A stretch of DNA of 64,000 nt from Wenzhouxiangella marina (GCF_001187785.1 NZ_CP012154.1:2722501-2786500), one strand, 5' to 3'; shown: positions 40,020 to 49,682, numbered from the stretch's first letter. The notes: generated from the letters alone by a model not told the origin. Translations and numbers: made by a program.

Positions 40020-41678
40020 ATGCGTATTCTTCACGTGGCGTGCTTGACCATGACCGTTGCCTTCAGCGGTCTGACCCATGGCGCCGATGCCTTACCGCTC
40101 GACTGGGAAGCGATCGTCAATAACGGCGATGAAGCGCCCGGCGGCGATGCCAACGACCTGTTCAGGAGTTACAACCCGCCCAGCATGAACGATCAGGGCG
40201 TGGTCGTCTTCCGTGCAAGGTCTGCCATTCTGGGCGGCCCCCAGTCCGGGGGTCTCTACATGATCGACCTCGGCAGCGTGGACCCGGCCATCAAACTGCT
40301 GTTCCGAGGCGACCCGGTGCCTGCACCCAACAACCTCGGCGCCACCTTCATCGAGTTCCCCTCCACCCCACGCATCGATCCGAACGGCAGCCTCGTGGCC
40401 TCGCGGGGGCAGCACGATCCGGTCTGGGAGTATTCCCTGGGCGGCAAGGAGACCACCCGCGTCGGAACCGCCGGCATCTATGCGTTCCCGACCGTCGGCG
40501 ATCCCGCCGTGACCGGCGCCAGTCTGCTCGGGGCCGCGGTCGAGCCGGATCAGATCACCCTGAGCTTCCCGTGGTTTTCGGTGCCGGCCACCGTCTCTGG
40601 GACACGCTTCGATCAGTTCCCGGGCGCCACGGCGGTCGACGGCGATTACATCATCTTCAAGGGCAACTACACGGACCTGACCGATGGCCTGGGTCGGACC
40701 GGCATCTATTTCCGTGACGTGGTCAGCACCAGCCCGACGCCCTACACGGGCATGATCGCCAGTTCCAACCTCGAAATTCCCGGGTCGGGGGGCGTGTTGT
40801 TCGGCGCGACCGCCCCACCGAGCGCCGCCAACGGGAGCGTCTACTTCACCGGCTGGGACATCGAGGAAGCCCCGACCATCGGCGGCATCTTCAAGGCACC
40901 CATCGCGCATCTGCCGACCCTCGAAAACGTGGTGGCCATCGGCGATCCCGTGCCGGATGCGCCCGGCGAGACCTTCGCCAATTTCGGCGAGGGCATCTCG
41001 GTCAGCAGCGACGGCTCGATGATCGCCTTCTGGGGAACCTGGGGCGCGGCGACCTTCAGCAAGCTACTCGAGTGCCCGATCGACGGCAACCCGGCCCTGA
41101 TCGCCTTCTGCAACGAACAGCATCCCGATGGCCTGCTCGTGGACATTCCCATCAACCAGGGCATCTTCCTGCATGACACCGGCAGCGGCACGACCTCGAT
41201 GATCTCGCGCACCGGCCAGGAAAGCATCGAGGACTACCTGTTCTGGGTCTTTTCGGGGCGTGTACCCGGCACCGGTGACGAGGAAACCGACGAGCCGGCG
41301 CGCTGGCGGAGCAGCGCGTATGCCGCACTGTCCACCGCCATCGACCAGCCTGCTCGCGTCGCCTTCCAGGCACAGCGCTCGGGCCGCGCCGGCATCTACC
41401 TGCGCGATGGGGTCGATCCGTTCAACCCGCTCAAGACCGTGGCCGAAGTCGGCACGACGCTCGGACAGGCGGTGGATCCCGACGCCCCCGTGGATTCCTT
41501 CGTCAGTTCGGTGGCAATGGAGCGCGACGGCTTCCGCAACGGCCGCCTCGCAATCGCCCTGGGCATGCTCTACATCGACCCGGTCGATCCGGAGGAGACC
41601 GCAAGCTGGGCCGGCATCTACAGTGCCGTCATCCCCCTGGACAACATCTTCGCAGACCGCTTCGAACAGCAGCCCTGA
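40020..41678 (+). CDS. Secreted NxxGxxAF-type repeat protein with IFxDRFEQ tail
   Basis: A 552-aa exported protein with a signal peptide ending near GADA. Several short repeats resemble the N-x-x-G-x-x-A-F motif of the choice-of-anchor tandem repeat families: N57-D-Q-G-V-V-V-F64, then NGSVYFTG and SSDGSMIAF. These suggest a repeated beta-sheet or propeller fold. The C-terminus DNIFADRFEQQP is nearly the same as that of the beta-helix protein at 27,101. A GGGAG precedes ATG 40020. Its function is unknown; surface location is inferred. Confidence 0.75.
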   Translation: MRILHVACLTMTVAFSGLTHGADALPLDWEAIVNNGDEAPGGDANDLFRSYNPPSMNDQGVVVFRARSAILGGPQSGGLYMIDLGSVDPAIKLLFRGDPVPAPNNLGATFIEFPSTPRIDPNGSLVASRGQHDPVWEYSLGGKETTRVGTAGIYAFPTVGDPAVTGASLLGAAVEPDQITLSFPWFSVPATVSGTRFDQFPGATAVDGDYIIFKGNYTDLTDGLGRTGIYFRDVVSTSPTPYTGMIASSNLEIPGSGGVLFGATAPPSAANGSVYFTGWDIEEAPTIGGIFKAPIAHLPTLENVVAIGDPVPDAPGETFANFGEGISVSSDGSMIAFWGTWGAATFSKLLECPIDGNPALIAFCNEQHPDGLLVDIPINQGIFLHDTGSGTTSMISRTGQESIEDYLFWVFSGRVPGTGDEETDEPARWRSSAYAALSTAIDQPARVAFQAQRSGRAGIYLRDGVDPFNPLKTVAEVGTTLGQAVDPDAPVDSFVSSVAMERDGFRNGRLAIALGMLYIDPVDPEETASWAGIYSAVIPLDNIFADRFEQQP

Positions 41679-41766
41679 TCTGGCGTGATCAGGATGGCCG
41701 ACGCCCGCCTTGGCGGCGTCGGCCTCCGAAGCAGAACAAGGAACACCGCAGTAGGGAGAAGCTTCG

Positions 41767-43512
41767 ATGGCCATTCGACACTTTCTCGCAACCGCCTTCC
41801 TGGCAGGCCTGGCAGGTCCGGTCGTGGCGCAGTCCACGATCAGTTTCCCGCCGCCCGTCAATGTCTCCAACAGCAACCCGAGCACGGCCTTTACCGACTA
41901 CCGCATCGTGGTCGACCCCGACACGCTTCAGAAGGTGCACGTGGTGACCTATGCCGACGGCCCGAACGGAGCGCGAGATATCTTCGTCCGGCACTCGGTC
42001 GATGACGGAGCCACCTGGTCGGCCGCGCTGAACCTCTCGAACACGGTCGGGCAGACCAACGTCGTCGGGGCCCCGGGCAACTCGAGCCGCCCGTCGATCG
42101 CCGCTGAATCGGGCAACGTCCTGATCGCCTGGATCGACAGTTACTGCCCCGGCGGGAGCCAGGGGAGTTACCTGGGTGAAGGCGGCAGCCCCACGGCCTT
42201 CGGCTGTGTCTACACCTCGCGCTCGACGGATTCGGGCAGAAGCTGGTCCAGTGCCGAACAGCTGACCGACGGCTCGCGCGATGCCATCAATACCTTTCCG
42301 GCGGCCAGCCCCAGCGGCTTCGCACTCGCCTGGCAGGAAGATCCGGCCGGTGTCCCGGCCGATGACGACGGCGGCTCCTCCGGCGCCAGCGGAACACCCG
42401 GTACCGACATTCACTACAGCGCACTGTCCACGTTGGACTTCGCCACCGCGGTTCCCTTCCCGCCCGACACGACCATCAGCGACAACACCGGGACCGCGAG
42501 CGGCGACCCGGCCGCCACACGTCCCCACCTGGTGCTGGTCGATTCGCTCGCCCTGCTCGCCTACGAGGAAACCAAGTCAGGCGCCCAGGGCAAGGACGTG
42601 CTCTGGCACGATTTCAACCTATTCATGCCCGACACTGTCGCCGCGGGCGGTCGGGTCAACGATCCTTCGGAGAACGCTCGACGGGTCCGGATCGCAGCCC
42701 AGCCGGCTGCCAGCGCCGGCGCATCCGATACCCGAGCCATCGTGATCTGGCGTCAGGGCCTGACCACCCAGGATGGACCCGCGGACCTTTTTGCACGCCG
42801 CCTGACCGGTGGCTACGGCATCGGCCAGATGCAGGCCGCCATCAACCTCAGCGGCTCGACGCTGGGATCGCCCAGCGCGGAGAATCCGGATGACAGCATC
42901 CGCGGACACCGTGCAATCCTCGATGGCGACCGGCTCGCGGTGGTCTACATCTACACCCCCAGCGAAGCCCTGAGAGCACTGCAACAGGCGACCTACAACG
43001 TCTTCACCCGGCAATCGCTGGACGGCGGTACCAGCTGGAGCACTCCGCGCAATCTCTCCGGCCTGTCCAACTTCGACCGGATGAGCTTTGCTCCACGAAT
43101 CATCAAGACGCCTGCCAGCATCGCCAGCGGCGATCCGATCGATGACCGAGATCCGCTGGTCTACGTGATCGGCTGGGACACACGCACCAATCAGGCCAAT
43201 TCGGAGGGCGCGGAACGCTTCGATGTCTGGGCGGCCTACACCACCGACTTCGGCAGCAGCTTTGCGACACCGATTCCGGTCTCCACCACCAGCGCCGGTG
43301 AGTACGCGATCATTCTGCAGGCCTTTCCATCCGGAGAACGGATCTGCGCCGTCTGGCGCCTTCGAGATGCCGATACCCGACCGGATGCCTACCATGCCTG
43401 TGGTTCGCTGCAACTCTCCTTGCAGGCCGTTCCCACGAACGCCACCCTTGCCCTTGCACTGCTTGCCGCTCTGACGCTGTTGGCTACCGCATGGACAAGG
43501 TCGAGACTCTGA
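41767..43512 (+). CDS. Secreted BNR/Asp-box protein with IPTL-CTERM-like tail
   Basis: A 581-aa exported protein with a signal peptide ending AGPVVAQ. At least three sialidase-type Asp-boxes (S-x-D-x-G-x-x-W) are visible at residues 77-84, 153-160 and about 420-427, indicating a beta-propeller. The C-terminal 27 residues, VPTNATLALALLAALTL followed by LATAWTRSRL, have the order VPT, hydrophobic helix, basic end. This is typical of IPTL-CTERM signals processed by exosortase H. It starts 88 bases after the previous secreted-protein gene and may be cotranscribed. Confidence 0.8.
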   Translation: MAIRHFLATAFLAGLAGPVVAQSTISFPPPVNVSNSNPSTAFTDYRIVVDPDTLQKVHVVTYADGPNGARDIFVRHSVDDGATWSAALNLSNTVGQTNVVGAPGNSSRPSIAAESGNVLIAWIDSYCPGGSQGSYLGEGGSPTAFGCVYTSRSTDSGRSWSSAEQLTDGSRDAINTFPAASPSGFALAWQEDPAGVPADDDGGSSGASGTPGTDIHYSALSTLDFATAVPFPPDTTISDNTGTASGDPAATRPHLVLVDSLALLAYEETKSGAQGKDVLWHDFNLFMPDTVAAGGRVNDPSENARRVRIAAQPAASAGASDTRAIVIWRQGLTTQDGPADLFARRLTGGYGIGQMQAAINLSGSTLGSPSAENPDDSIRGHRAILDGDRLAVVYIYTPSEALRALQQATYNVFTRQSLDGGTSWSTPRNLSGLSNFDRMSFAPRIIKTPASIASGDPIDDRDPLVYVIGWDTRTNQANSEGAERFDVWAAYTTDFGSSFATPIPVSTTSAGEYAIILQAFPSGERICAVWRLRDADTRPDAYHACGSLQLSLQAVPTNATLALALLAALTLLATAWTRSRL

Positions 43513-43609
43513 CGATCCCCCACTCGACTGGTCGGGCATCGGCCTCGAGTCCTGCCGCACAGGGACCGACGCGGCCGATGGCCGTCAGGCAGTTCATCGG
43601 GGCTCGCAA

Positions 43610-44881
43610 TCAGCGCGGCTTGCCGAGGCCGAGTCGAGCGGTCGTCCCTCGCTCGGAAGAATCCAGCTCGAAGCGCCAGCCGTAGCGCTCGCAGAGCCGC
43701 TCGACGATGGACAGGCCCAGGCCGAGGCCCGGGCTGTCGCTGCCCTTGACGCGCGGCTCGGTGACCCTCGGGCGGATGCGCTCGTCGATCCCTGTGCCAC
43801 TGTCGATCACCAGTAGATCATCGCCGTCGCGCTCGATCCGGATTTCACCCTGGCCGGTGTAGCGGAAGGCGTTCGAAATCAGGTTGGCGATGAGCACCTG
43901 GAGTACGGCTGGATCACCGGGGACACGCCACCGCGGGTCAAGGGCCACATCCAGTGCTACCGGCTTGTCCTGCAGCAGGTGGGAGTGATTGAGCACGCAG
44001 CGCTCGACGATCGGCAGCAGAGCCGTCTCCGGCAAGGACTCGGACGCACCCCGCTCCCGCGCCAGGCTCAGCAAGGCGTCGACCGACAGATGCATGGCCA
44101 TGGCGGCGGAGCGGATTCGCCCGGCCAGAGCACGAACCTGCTCGGGATCCACCGCCCCATCGAGCAAGGTGGCATTGCTCTCGATCACGGCCAGAGGGGT
44201 CCGCAATTCATGGCTGGCGTCCTGGGTGAAGCGCTGTTCACGGTCGATGAACTGCCGGATGCGGTGAAAGGCGTCCCGCAGGGCATTGGCCAGCTGCCCG
44301 ACTTCATCATCGGGATAGCGCGCGGTCCACTGCTCGGGCAACTGATCGGGCTCCAGTGCATTCACTTCGCCGGCAAGGCGGCGCAGGGGTCGGGTCACTC
44401 GATAGGCGAGAAACAGGCCGACGGTCCCGGCCAGCAGCACGATGACCAGCACCGCCATCGCCAGCATGGCGGTGATCTCGCTCAGCACCGGCCGGATGAC
44501 CAGCAAGTCCTCGACCTGAAGGACCACCCAGACTGGTCCATCGCTGCCGGACAGTTCGACTCGCCGCAGATGGAAATGGCGACCGTCGGCGGCGAAGATC
44601 TCGCGTCGCCGGGGCTCGGCCTGCAGGGGTTCACGCAGTTCGGCCGGGAGATCGGCATCCGGATAGTAGGCCGCGAACGGCAGCTCGGGCTCGGGCAGTC
44701 GGCCCGCCTCTGCCGGCGACGCTCGGAGATGGGCCATCTCCAGCTCCAGCAGGCGATCGAATAGATGATCTTCCGTGGTGTAGGCAAAGAGCACGGCCAG
44801 CAGCCCGCCGAAGGCGCCGGCCAGCACCGCCATGCCGAGGAAGGCGACGGCGATACGCCGGAGCAGGCTGCGTCGCTTCAT
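43610..44881 (-). CDS. Two-component sensor histidine kinase
   Basis: A 423-aa membrane kinase: helices at about 11-33 and 137-160 flank a roughly 100-residue periplasmic domain, then HAMP and the H-box DASHELRTP with phospho-acceptor H224, N-box (NLISNAFRYTG), G1 (DSGTGID) and G2 (GLGLGLSIV). The four-base overlap with the OmpR-type regulator makes them a pair (QseC/PmrB-like architecture). The signal is unknown. Confidence 0.93.
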   Translation of the reverse strand: MKRRSLLRRIAVAFLGMAVLAGAFGGLLAVLFAYTTEDHLFDRLLELEMAHLRASPAEAGRLPEPELPFAAYYPDADLPAELREPLQAEPRRREIFAADGRHFHLRRVELSGSDGPVWVVLQVEDLLVIRPVLSEITAMLAMAVLVIVLLAGTVGLFLAYRVTRPLRRLAGEVNALEPDQLPEQWTARYPDDEVGQLANALRDAFHRIRQFIDREQRFTQDASHELRTPLAVIESNATLLDGAVDPEQVRALAGRIRSAAMAMHLSVDALLSLARERGASESLPETALLPIVERCVLNHSHLLQDKPVALDVALDPRWRVPGDPAVLQVLIANLISNAFRYTGQGEIRIERDGDDLLVIDSGTGIDERIRPRVTEPRVKGSDSPGLGLGLSIVERLCERYGWRFELDSSERGTTARLGLGKPR

Positions 44882-45567
44882 TCCGGCACCTCCAGCCTCA
44901 GACCCACACCGTGCAGGGTCTTGAGCATGGCCTGCTCGAAGGGCCGGTCCAGCGCCTGACGCAGGCTGTAGATGTGGGTGGCCAGGGCATCGCTGGCCGG
45001 GGGCTCGTCACCCCAGATGCGGTCGGCCAGTTCCGAGCGGGTCATCACCGCCGGGTAGGCTTCGGCCAGGGCCACGAGAATGTCGAAGGGCGTGTGATGC
45101 AAGTCCAGCACCCGACCCTGCCGGGTCGCCACGCGACGGCGGCGGTCGATGAGCAGATCGCCGAGCAAGAGCTCATTGCGCGCATGGAGCTGGTGGCGTC
45201 GACCCAGGGCATTGCAGCGCAGCAACAGTTCCTCGAGGGCGAAGGGCTTGGTCAGGTAGTCATCAGCGCCGGCCTCGAAACCCTCGACCTTGTTGTCCAG
45301 GGTCCCTCGTGCGGTCAGCATCAGGACGGGCAGATGACGATCCGCGCTCTCGCGCAGCTGCCGGCAGACCGCCAGACCGTCGAGACGCGGCAGCTGCAGA
45401 TCGAGCAGCACGACATCGAAGTCCTGGCTCAGGGCCAGATCGAGGCCGGCCTGGCCATCGGCCGCATAATCGAGGCGATGGCCCTGCCCTTCCAGAAAGT
45501 CGATGATCGACGCGGCGAGCTCGGCCTGGTCCTCGACCAGCAGGATGCGCAGGCTCGCCGCGTCCAT
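44878..45567 (-). CDS. OmpR/PhoB-family response regulator
   Basis: A 229-aa regulator. The receiver domain has E12/D13, phospho-acceptor D56 (VVLLDLQLPRLDG), the switch Thr (MLTARG) and Lys (YLTKPF). The C-terminal winged helix ends HIYSLRQALDRPFEQAMLKTLHGVGLRLE. It is encoded upstream of and overlapping the sensor kinase, and starts four bases after the stop of the DJ-1/PfpI gene, so the three may be one operon. Confidence 0.93.
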   Translation of the reverse strand: MDAASLRILLVEDQAELAASIIDFLEGQGHRLDYAADGQAGLDLALSQDFDVVLLDLQLPRLDGLAVCRQLRESADRHLPVLMLTARGTLDNKVEGFEAGADDYLTKPFALEELLLRCNALGRRHQLHARNELLLGDLLIDRRRRVATRQGRVLDLHHTPFDILVALAEAYPAVMTRSELADRIWGDEPPASDALATHIYSLRQALDRPFEQAMLKTLHGVGLRLEVPE

Positions 45568-45571
45568 CGGC

Positions 45572-46660
45572 TCAGTTCCCCAGCGCGGCCAGCTGCTCGC
45601 GCGCGGCCTCGGACTCGGGCGAACGCTCCAGCAGAGCGGTCAGCACCCCGCGCGCAGCGTCGAGCTCACCCAGCTGCTCGTGGGCCGAGGCCATGGCCAG
45701 GGTCACGTTGTCGTGTTGGAAATACGGCGCGCTGAGCTGCATCAGGATCAGGGCATCACGAAGCGCCGCTTCATCCCCTGCCGCTCGGGACTGATAGAAG
45801 CCCAGCAGGGCCAGGAACATCGGCTCGCTGTCCTCCGGGCTGGCCGCCAGGCGCTCCGCGGCCACGTCCAGCCCCTCTTCGACGGCGAGCTTCGCCAGAG
45901 CCATGGTGGTTTCGTTCCGGTAGGGCGTTCGAGATCGCGGCTCGCCGCCCATGGCGCGAATCGTGGCTTCGGCGGTCAGGGCCGTGGAGAAGGGATTCTG
46001 GCCGGTGACCAGGCGCCCATCTTCGACCACATGGAGGTGCATGATCCCACCGGCGTCAAAGCGCCCGCCTTCCTCGACGATCCGGTCTTCCAGGGACCAG
46101 CCCTTGCCTTCCTTGTCTCCGAACAGGGCTTCTTCGGCATTGGTGAAGGCGGTCAGGTGTCGCCCTTCGAGGAAGGGTCGTCCAGCGAGCTCGGCGTTGA
46201 CCAGACCCGCCGGGCCGTGACAGACCGCCCCGATCACGCCGCCCGAGCCGTAGACCGCCTCGACCAGGGCCTGAAGGTGCGGATCCTGCGGCAGGTCGAT
46301 GGCGGCCCCACTGCCACCGATCAGGAAAACGGCATCGTAGTCCGCCGCCGACACCTCGGCCAGCGGCACGGTGTTGGCGATGGCCGCCATCGCCTGCGCG
46401 TCTTCGAGAAAGCGCGTGTTGTGCGCCCACATCGGGTTCTGCTCTTCCGACTGCGGCTCGCCACCGGCCGGGCTGGCGATCTCGACCTCGTAGCCGTTGT
46501 CGACAAAGGTCCACCAGGCCTGGGTCAGTTCGTCGAATTCATAGCCCGACTCGGGATCTTCGGCCGTGCCGGCACTGGAGACCACCAGCAGCACGCGTTC
46601 GGAGGCGGCGGCCGACAGGCAGAGGCCGAGGGCGGCAATGAAAAGGATTCGTTTGATCAT
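45572..46660 (-). CDS. Exported DJ-1/PfpI-family protein with C-terminal helical repeats
   Basis: A 362-aa protein. The signal-peptide-like start is MIKRILFIAALGLCLSAAAS. Residues about 21-250 form a DJ-1/PfpI (Hsp31-like) domain with the nucleophile elbow AVCHGPAG (C147, H148). The C-terminal about 110 residues look like TPR helices (GELDAARGVLTALLERSPES). ATG 46660 was chosen. It lies four bases upstream of the two-component genes, so it may be under or upstream of their control. A periplasmic glyoxalase, chaperone or peptidase role is possible. Confidence 0.82.
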   Translation of the reverse strand: MIKRILFIAALGLCLSAAASERVLLVVSSAGTAEDPESGYEFDELTQAWWTFVDNGYEVEIASPAGGEPQSEEQNPMWAHNTRFLEDAQAMAAIANTVPLAEVSAADYDAVFLIGGSGAAIDLPQDPHLQALVEAVYGSGGVIGAVCHGPAGLVNAELAGRPFLEGRHLTAFTNAEEALFGDKEGKGWSLEDRIVEEGGRFDAGGIMHLHVVEDGRLVTGQNPFSTALTAEATIRAMGGEPRSRTPYRNETTMALAKLAVEEGLDVAAERLAASPEDSEPMFLALLGFYQSRAAGDEAALRDALILMQLSAPYFQHDNVTLAMASAHEQLGELDAARGVLTALLERSPESEAAREQLAALGN

Positions 46661-46811
46661 GGTGCAGACTCCATTGGTTTCGAGTATGCACCAGCCTGCC
46701 CGAGGGCATCTCAAACGAATCTCAGATCAGCCTACCCGTCTTAATCAGAGCGATTGCCGAAGATTCGATCCGGCCGAGTTTGCTGTTGCCTGCGGGCCTG
46801 CCCGAACAGCT

Positions 46812-47237
46812 CTAGGAGGCGAGATTGCCAGCGTCCCTGCCGGTCAGGAATTTCCAGATCAGATGGAGGGCGAACACCACCGGACAGACCACGAAGTAGA
46901 CCACTTTCAGGATCGTTTCAGGGTCCGCGCTGCCACGATCGCCCTCGATCGTCAGAAAGGCCATGGCGACCAGCAGGGAAATCACGCCGCAGGCCAGGAA
47001 GATCGCTCGGGTGCGTGTCATCGGCCACCGGGTCCAGCAGGCCAGAGTCAGCCCGATAAAACCGAGAATGCCGCCCAGACCCAGGGCGATGAACACAAGT
47101 CCACCCCACGGTTCCGACGAAAACAGCCCACCCACGCCCATGATGACACCGGTGCCTGCGAACACCAGCCAGAACAAGGCGGGCACCCAGGCCAGCAGGA
47201 TGGCCAGACCGGCTTTCAGAATCGCGGCAGCATTCAT
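46812..47237 (-). CDS. Small membrane protein, unknown function
   Basis: A 141-aa protein with four hydrophobic segments (about 5-35, 42-67, 77-96, 108-130) and few charged residues apart from a short EGDRGSADPET loop. No family is recognised. It is divergent from the thioesterase at 47,386. Confidence 0.6.
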   Translation of the reverse strand: MNAAAILKAGLAILLAWVPALFWLVFAGTGVIMGVGGLFSSEPWGGLVFIALGLGGILGFIGLTLACWTRWPMTRTRAIFLACGVISLLVAMAFLTIEGDRGSADPETILKVVYFVVCPVVFALHLIWKFLTGRDAGNLAS

Positions 47238-47385
47238 CGATCGTCCCCTTCGAAGCGTAGCGGCCGCCGGTCGCGGCCACGGGCATTACAGCACAGATCT
47301 CCCGCCCGCACGAGCCAGGGCCGACGGGCCAGTCCAGAGCGATATCGAGTACCCTGAAAGTTCACCATTGGAACCCTGCCGCAAC

Positions 47386-48174
47386 ATGTCCTTCGATGAA
47401 TTCAGGGTCCAGGCCGCTGCCGGCCAGGCCATCAGCGTTCCCACGAGCTGGACGCAGGGACGCACCGTCTTCGGCGGTCTGTCCGCCGGCCTGCTCGCCG
47501 AGGCCCTGGGCCAGGGCACGGACGAAGACCGTCGCCTGCGCTATCTGGAAATCGGCTTCCTGCGCCCGCTGGCCCCGGACACGCCGTTCCGGATCGAGCT
47601 CGAGGCCGTCTCGGCCGGTCGAACCGTGGCCGTCCGATCCGCCCGGATCGTGCAGGAGGAGCAGGTTCGCGTCACGGCGCTGGCCAACTTCGTCCGCCCG
47701 CTGGAGGGCACGGTCGAAATCGAAACCTTCAAGGCACCGGACTTTCCCAGCTGGGATGATCCTCGCGCCGTCCGGATTCATGGCCCCGGTACCCCGGCCT
47801 TTACCCGGCACATCGATTTCCGCGGAGTGACCGCCGGACGCCCATTCTCGGGGCAGGGCCTGCCCGAGCTGGGCGGCTGGATGCGCTTCGATTCGCCGCC
47901 GCAGGCAATCTCCCCGGCCCACCTGGTCTGCCTGATCGACAGCTGGCCACCGGTTCCGATCTCCTACTACGACCGGCCTGTGCCGATGTCATCGATCAAC
48001 TGGCAGATCCACTTCGGCGAACCGCTCGACGGCGTCCGTGGCGATGCGTTTCTCGGCTATCTGGCGCACTGCAACTTCTTCCGTGACGGCTACGGCTCGT
48101 CCTCGGCCGAGGTCTGGGCGGCGGACGGGTGCCTGCTGGCCAAGAGCTTTCAGACCTTCGTGGTGTTCGGCTGA
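47386..48174 (+). CDS. Acyl-CoA thioesterase-like double-hotdog protein
   Basis: A 262-aa protein of the TesB-like 4HBT_3 type. The N-terminal hotdog starts SWTQGRTVFGGLSAGLLAEAL and the second hotdog has MSSINWQIHFGEPL and SSSAEVWAADGCLLAKSFQTFVVFG. Family members hydrolyse acyl-CoA thioesters. ATG 47386 was chosen; the longer frame runs back over the divergent gene. Substrate chain length is unknown. Confidence 0.85.
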   Translation: MSFDEFRVQAAAGQAISVPTSWTQGRTVFGGLSAGLLAEALGQGTDEDRRLRYLEIGFLRPLAPDTPFRIELEAVSAGRTVAVRSARIVQEEQVRVTALANFVRPLEGTVEIETFKAPDFPSWDDPRAVRIHGPGTPAFTRHIDFRGVTAGRPFSGQGLPELGGWMRFDSPPQAISPAHLVCLIDSWPPVPISYYDRPVPMSSINWQIHFGEPLDGVRGDAFLGYLAHCNFFRDGYGSSSAEVWAADGCLLAKSFQTFVVFG

Positions 48175-48184
48175 ACTACCCCTC

Positions 48185-48219
48185 AAAAAAAGAAGGGCCG
48201 GCCCTGAGCGGGCCAGCCC
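48185..48219 (-). terminator. Intrinsic terminator after the outer-membrane barrel gene
   Basis: A GC-rich hairpin at 48195-48219 (stem GGGC plus GGCCC with GGGCC plus GCCC, one mismatch, 5-base loop) is followed on the minus strand by TTCTTTTTTT (48185-48194). It lies between convergent genes. Confidence 0.88.
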
Positions 48220-48245
48220 TCGACGGTCGAGTCTGAATCGTCCCG

Positions 48246-49388
48246 TTAGAACTTGTAGGTCGCGCGCAGTCGAATGTCGCGATCGCGCTGCAGGTAATCG
48301 GCCCCGGCGCGACGCTCGAGGTCGCGCCGCCAGCGGGCGCGGAACTCGAAGCGCAGGTCGGAGGTGGCCTGATACTGCCAGCGGTACTCGGCCAGTTCGT
48401 TGTTCGAACGGAAATCATTCGACAGCAGCATGCCGGCATCCGACTGCCCGTAGTTCAGACCCATCGTGTGCTTGGGGAAGATGTTCTTGATGTCGACACC
48501 CAGCTGCCAACCCCAGGCGTCCACGTCACCCGCACCCGGCAGGCCCATGGCCGCATTGGTCGGCGTATTGAAGGCGTGGGCGATCTCGCCGACGGCAATC
48601 AGACGACGACCGGATTCACCGAGGTCCCAGCCCGCACCCATCTTGAATGCGCCCAGGATGTAGTCCTCACGCGCCGAGTTGGCCGTGCCCAGTGGCGCCA
48701 GCGCGTCCGGATACACGGTCAGGGACAGGGCCCGCATGAAGATCGGACCGGCCTCGGCATCGCTGCCGAAAACACCGAAGAAGCCGACACGACCCGCCTC
48801 GTCGAAGGTGATCGGGCGGCTGTAGGTCTGGCCGATCCCGTCCGGGCCGTTGTACTGGGCCATGACATCGGCGTACCAGCCGTTGGTGAAGTTGCGACGG
48901 TAGGCGATCCCGTCGGTCCAGCCGATGCCCACACCGCTGGCCTGGCTGCGATCGAAGCTGCGCGAGGCCATGTGCGGCAGGTCGAGGTTCGACTGCATGC
49001 GGCCGATGCGCCACTCGTTGGCGCCATCGCCATTGGTGCAGCGCACGAACAACTCATCCAGCGTCGCGGTGCCGGCGTTGACAGCCGAACCGCTGTCGCG
49101 GTGCGAGCGGATGTAGAAGTCCCAGTCGTTGCCCTCATCGGCCACCGTGGCCGCGAATCGGGTCTGGAAGCGGCAGTTTTCGCCGATCTCTTCGCGAAGA
49201 CGCAGACGAAACCGCGCTGCCGAGCCATCGGTACTCGTCGTGTCACCGTCGCGGGTGTCGCGCCAGTTTTCCGTGTACAGATGGGTTCGAAAATCGCCGC
49301 TGACATCCCAGGCCGCCAGATCGGCCGAGGCCGCCAGGGCCAGTGTGAGGCTTGCGAGCCCCAGCGCGTTCAGGGAATTCCGTTTCAT
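48246..49388 (-). CDS. Outer-membrane beta-barrel protein (porin-like)
   Basis: A 380-aa exported protein with a signal peptide to about residue 25. Many alternating amphipathic strands are visible, and the C-terminal aromatic residue (IRLRATYKF) is the usual BAM recognition end. The last strands include LRFEFRARWRRDL. A GGAG precedes ATG 49388. It resembles uncharacterised porin-like barrels; the solute is unknown. Confidence 0.8.
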   Translation of the reverse strand: MKRNSLNALGLASLTLALAASADLAAWDVSGDFRTHLYTENWRDTRDGDTTSTDGSAARFRLRLREEIGENCRFQTRFAATVADEGNDWDFYIRSHRDSGSAVNAGTATLDELFVRCTNGDGANEWRIGRMQSNLDLPHMASRSFDRSQASGVGIGWTDGIAYRRNFTNGWYADVMAQYNGPDGIGQTYSRPITFDEAGRVGFFGVFGSDAEAGPIFMRALSLTVYPDALAPLGTANSAREDYILGAFKMGAGWDLGESGRRLIAVGEIAHAFNTPTNAAMGLPGAGDVDAWGWQLGVDIKNIFPKHTMGLNYGQSDAGMLLSNDFRSNNELAEYRWQYQATSDLRFEFRARWRRDLERRAGADYLQRDRDIRLRATYKF

Positions 49389-49682
49389 GATGCTCCGCTC
49401 TCCGTAAGTTCAAATGGCAACAAACTTGCCTGACGCGCGCCAATATATTGCAGCACTATGAAGGAATTATTACGCCCTGTCACATTGGCGTGTCAGAACC
49501 ATGACGAGGCCATGAATCCACAGGGACCCGAGACCACTTTGTCATCGAAATGTCGCCCCACCTTGACCCGAGCGTCATCCGGCCCGGCCAGGCCAACAGG
49601 ATCACCAGTTCAACAAATGGTTGCCGAGCCGGCACGGCGGTGCTAGCGTCGAGGGCACCTGCAACTCGTCGAGTCCATATCC

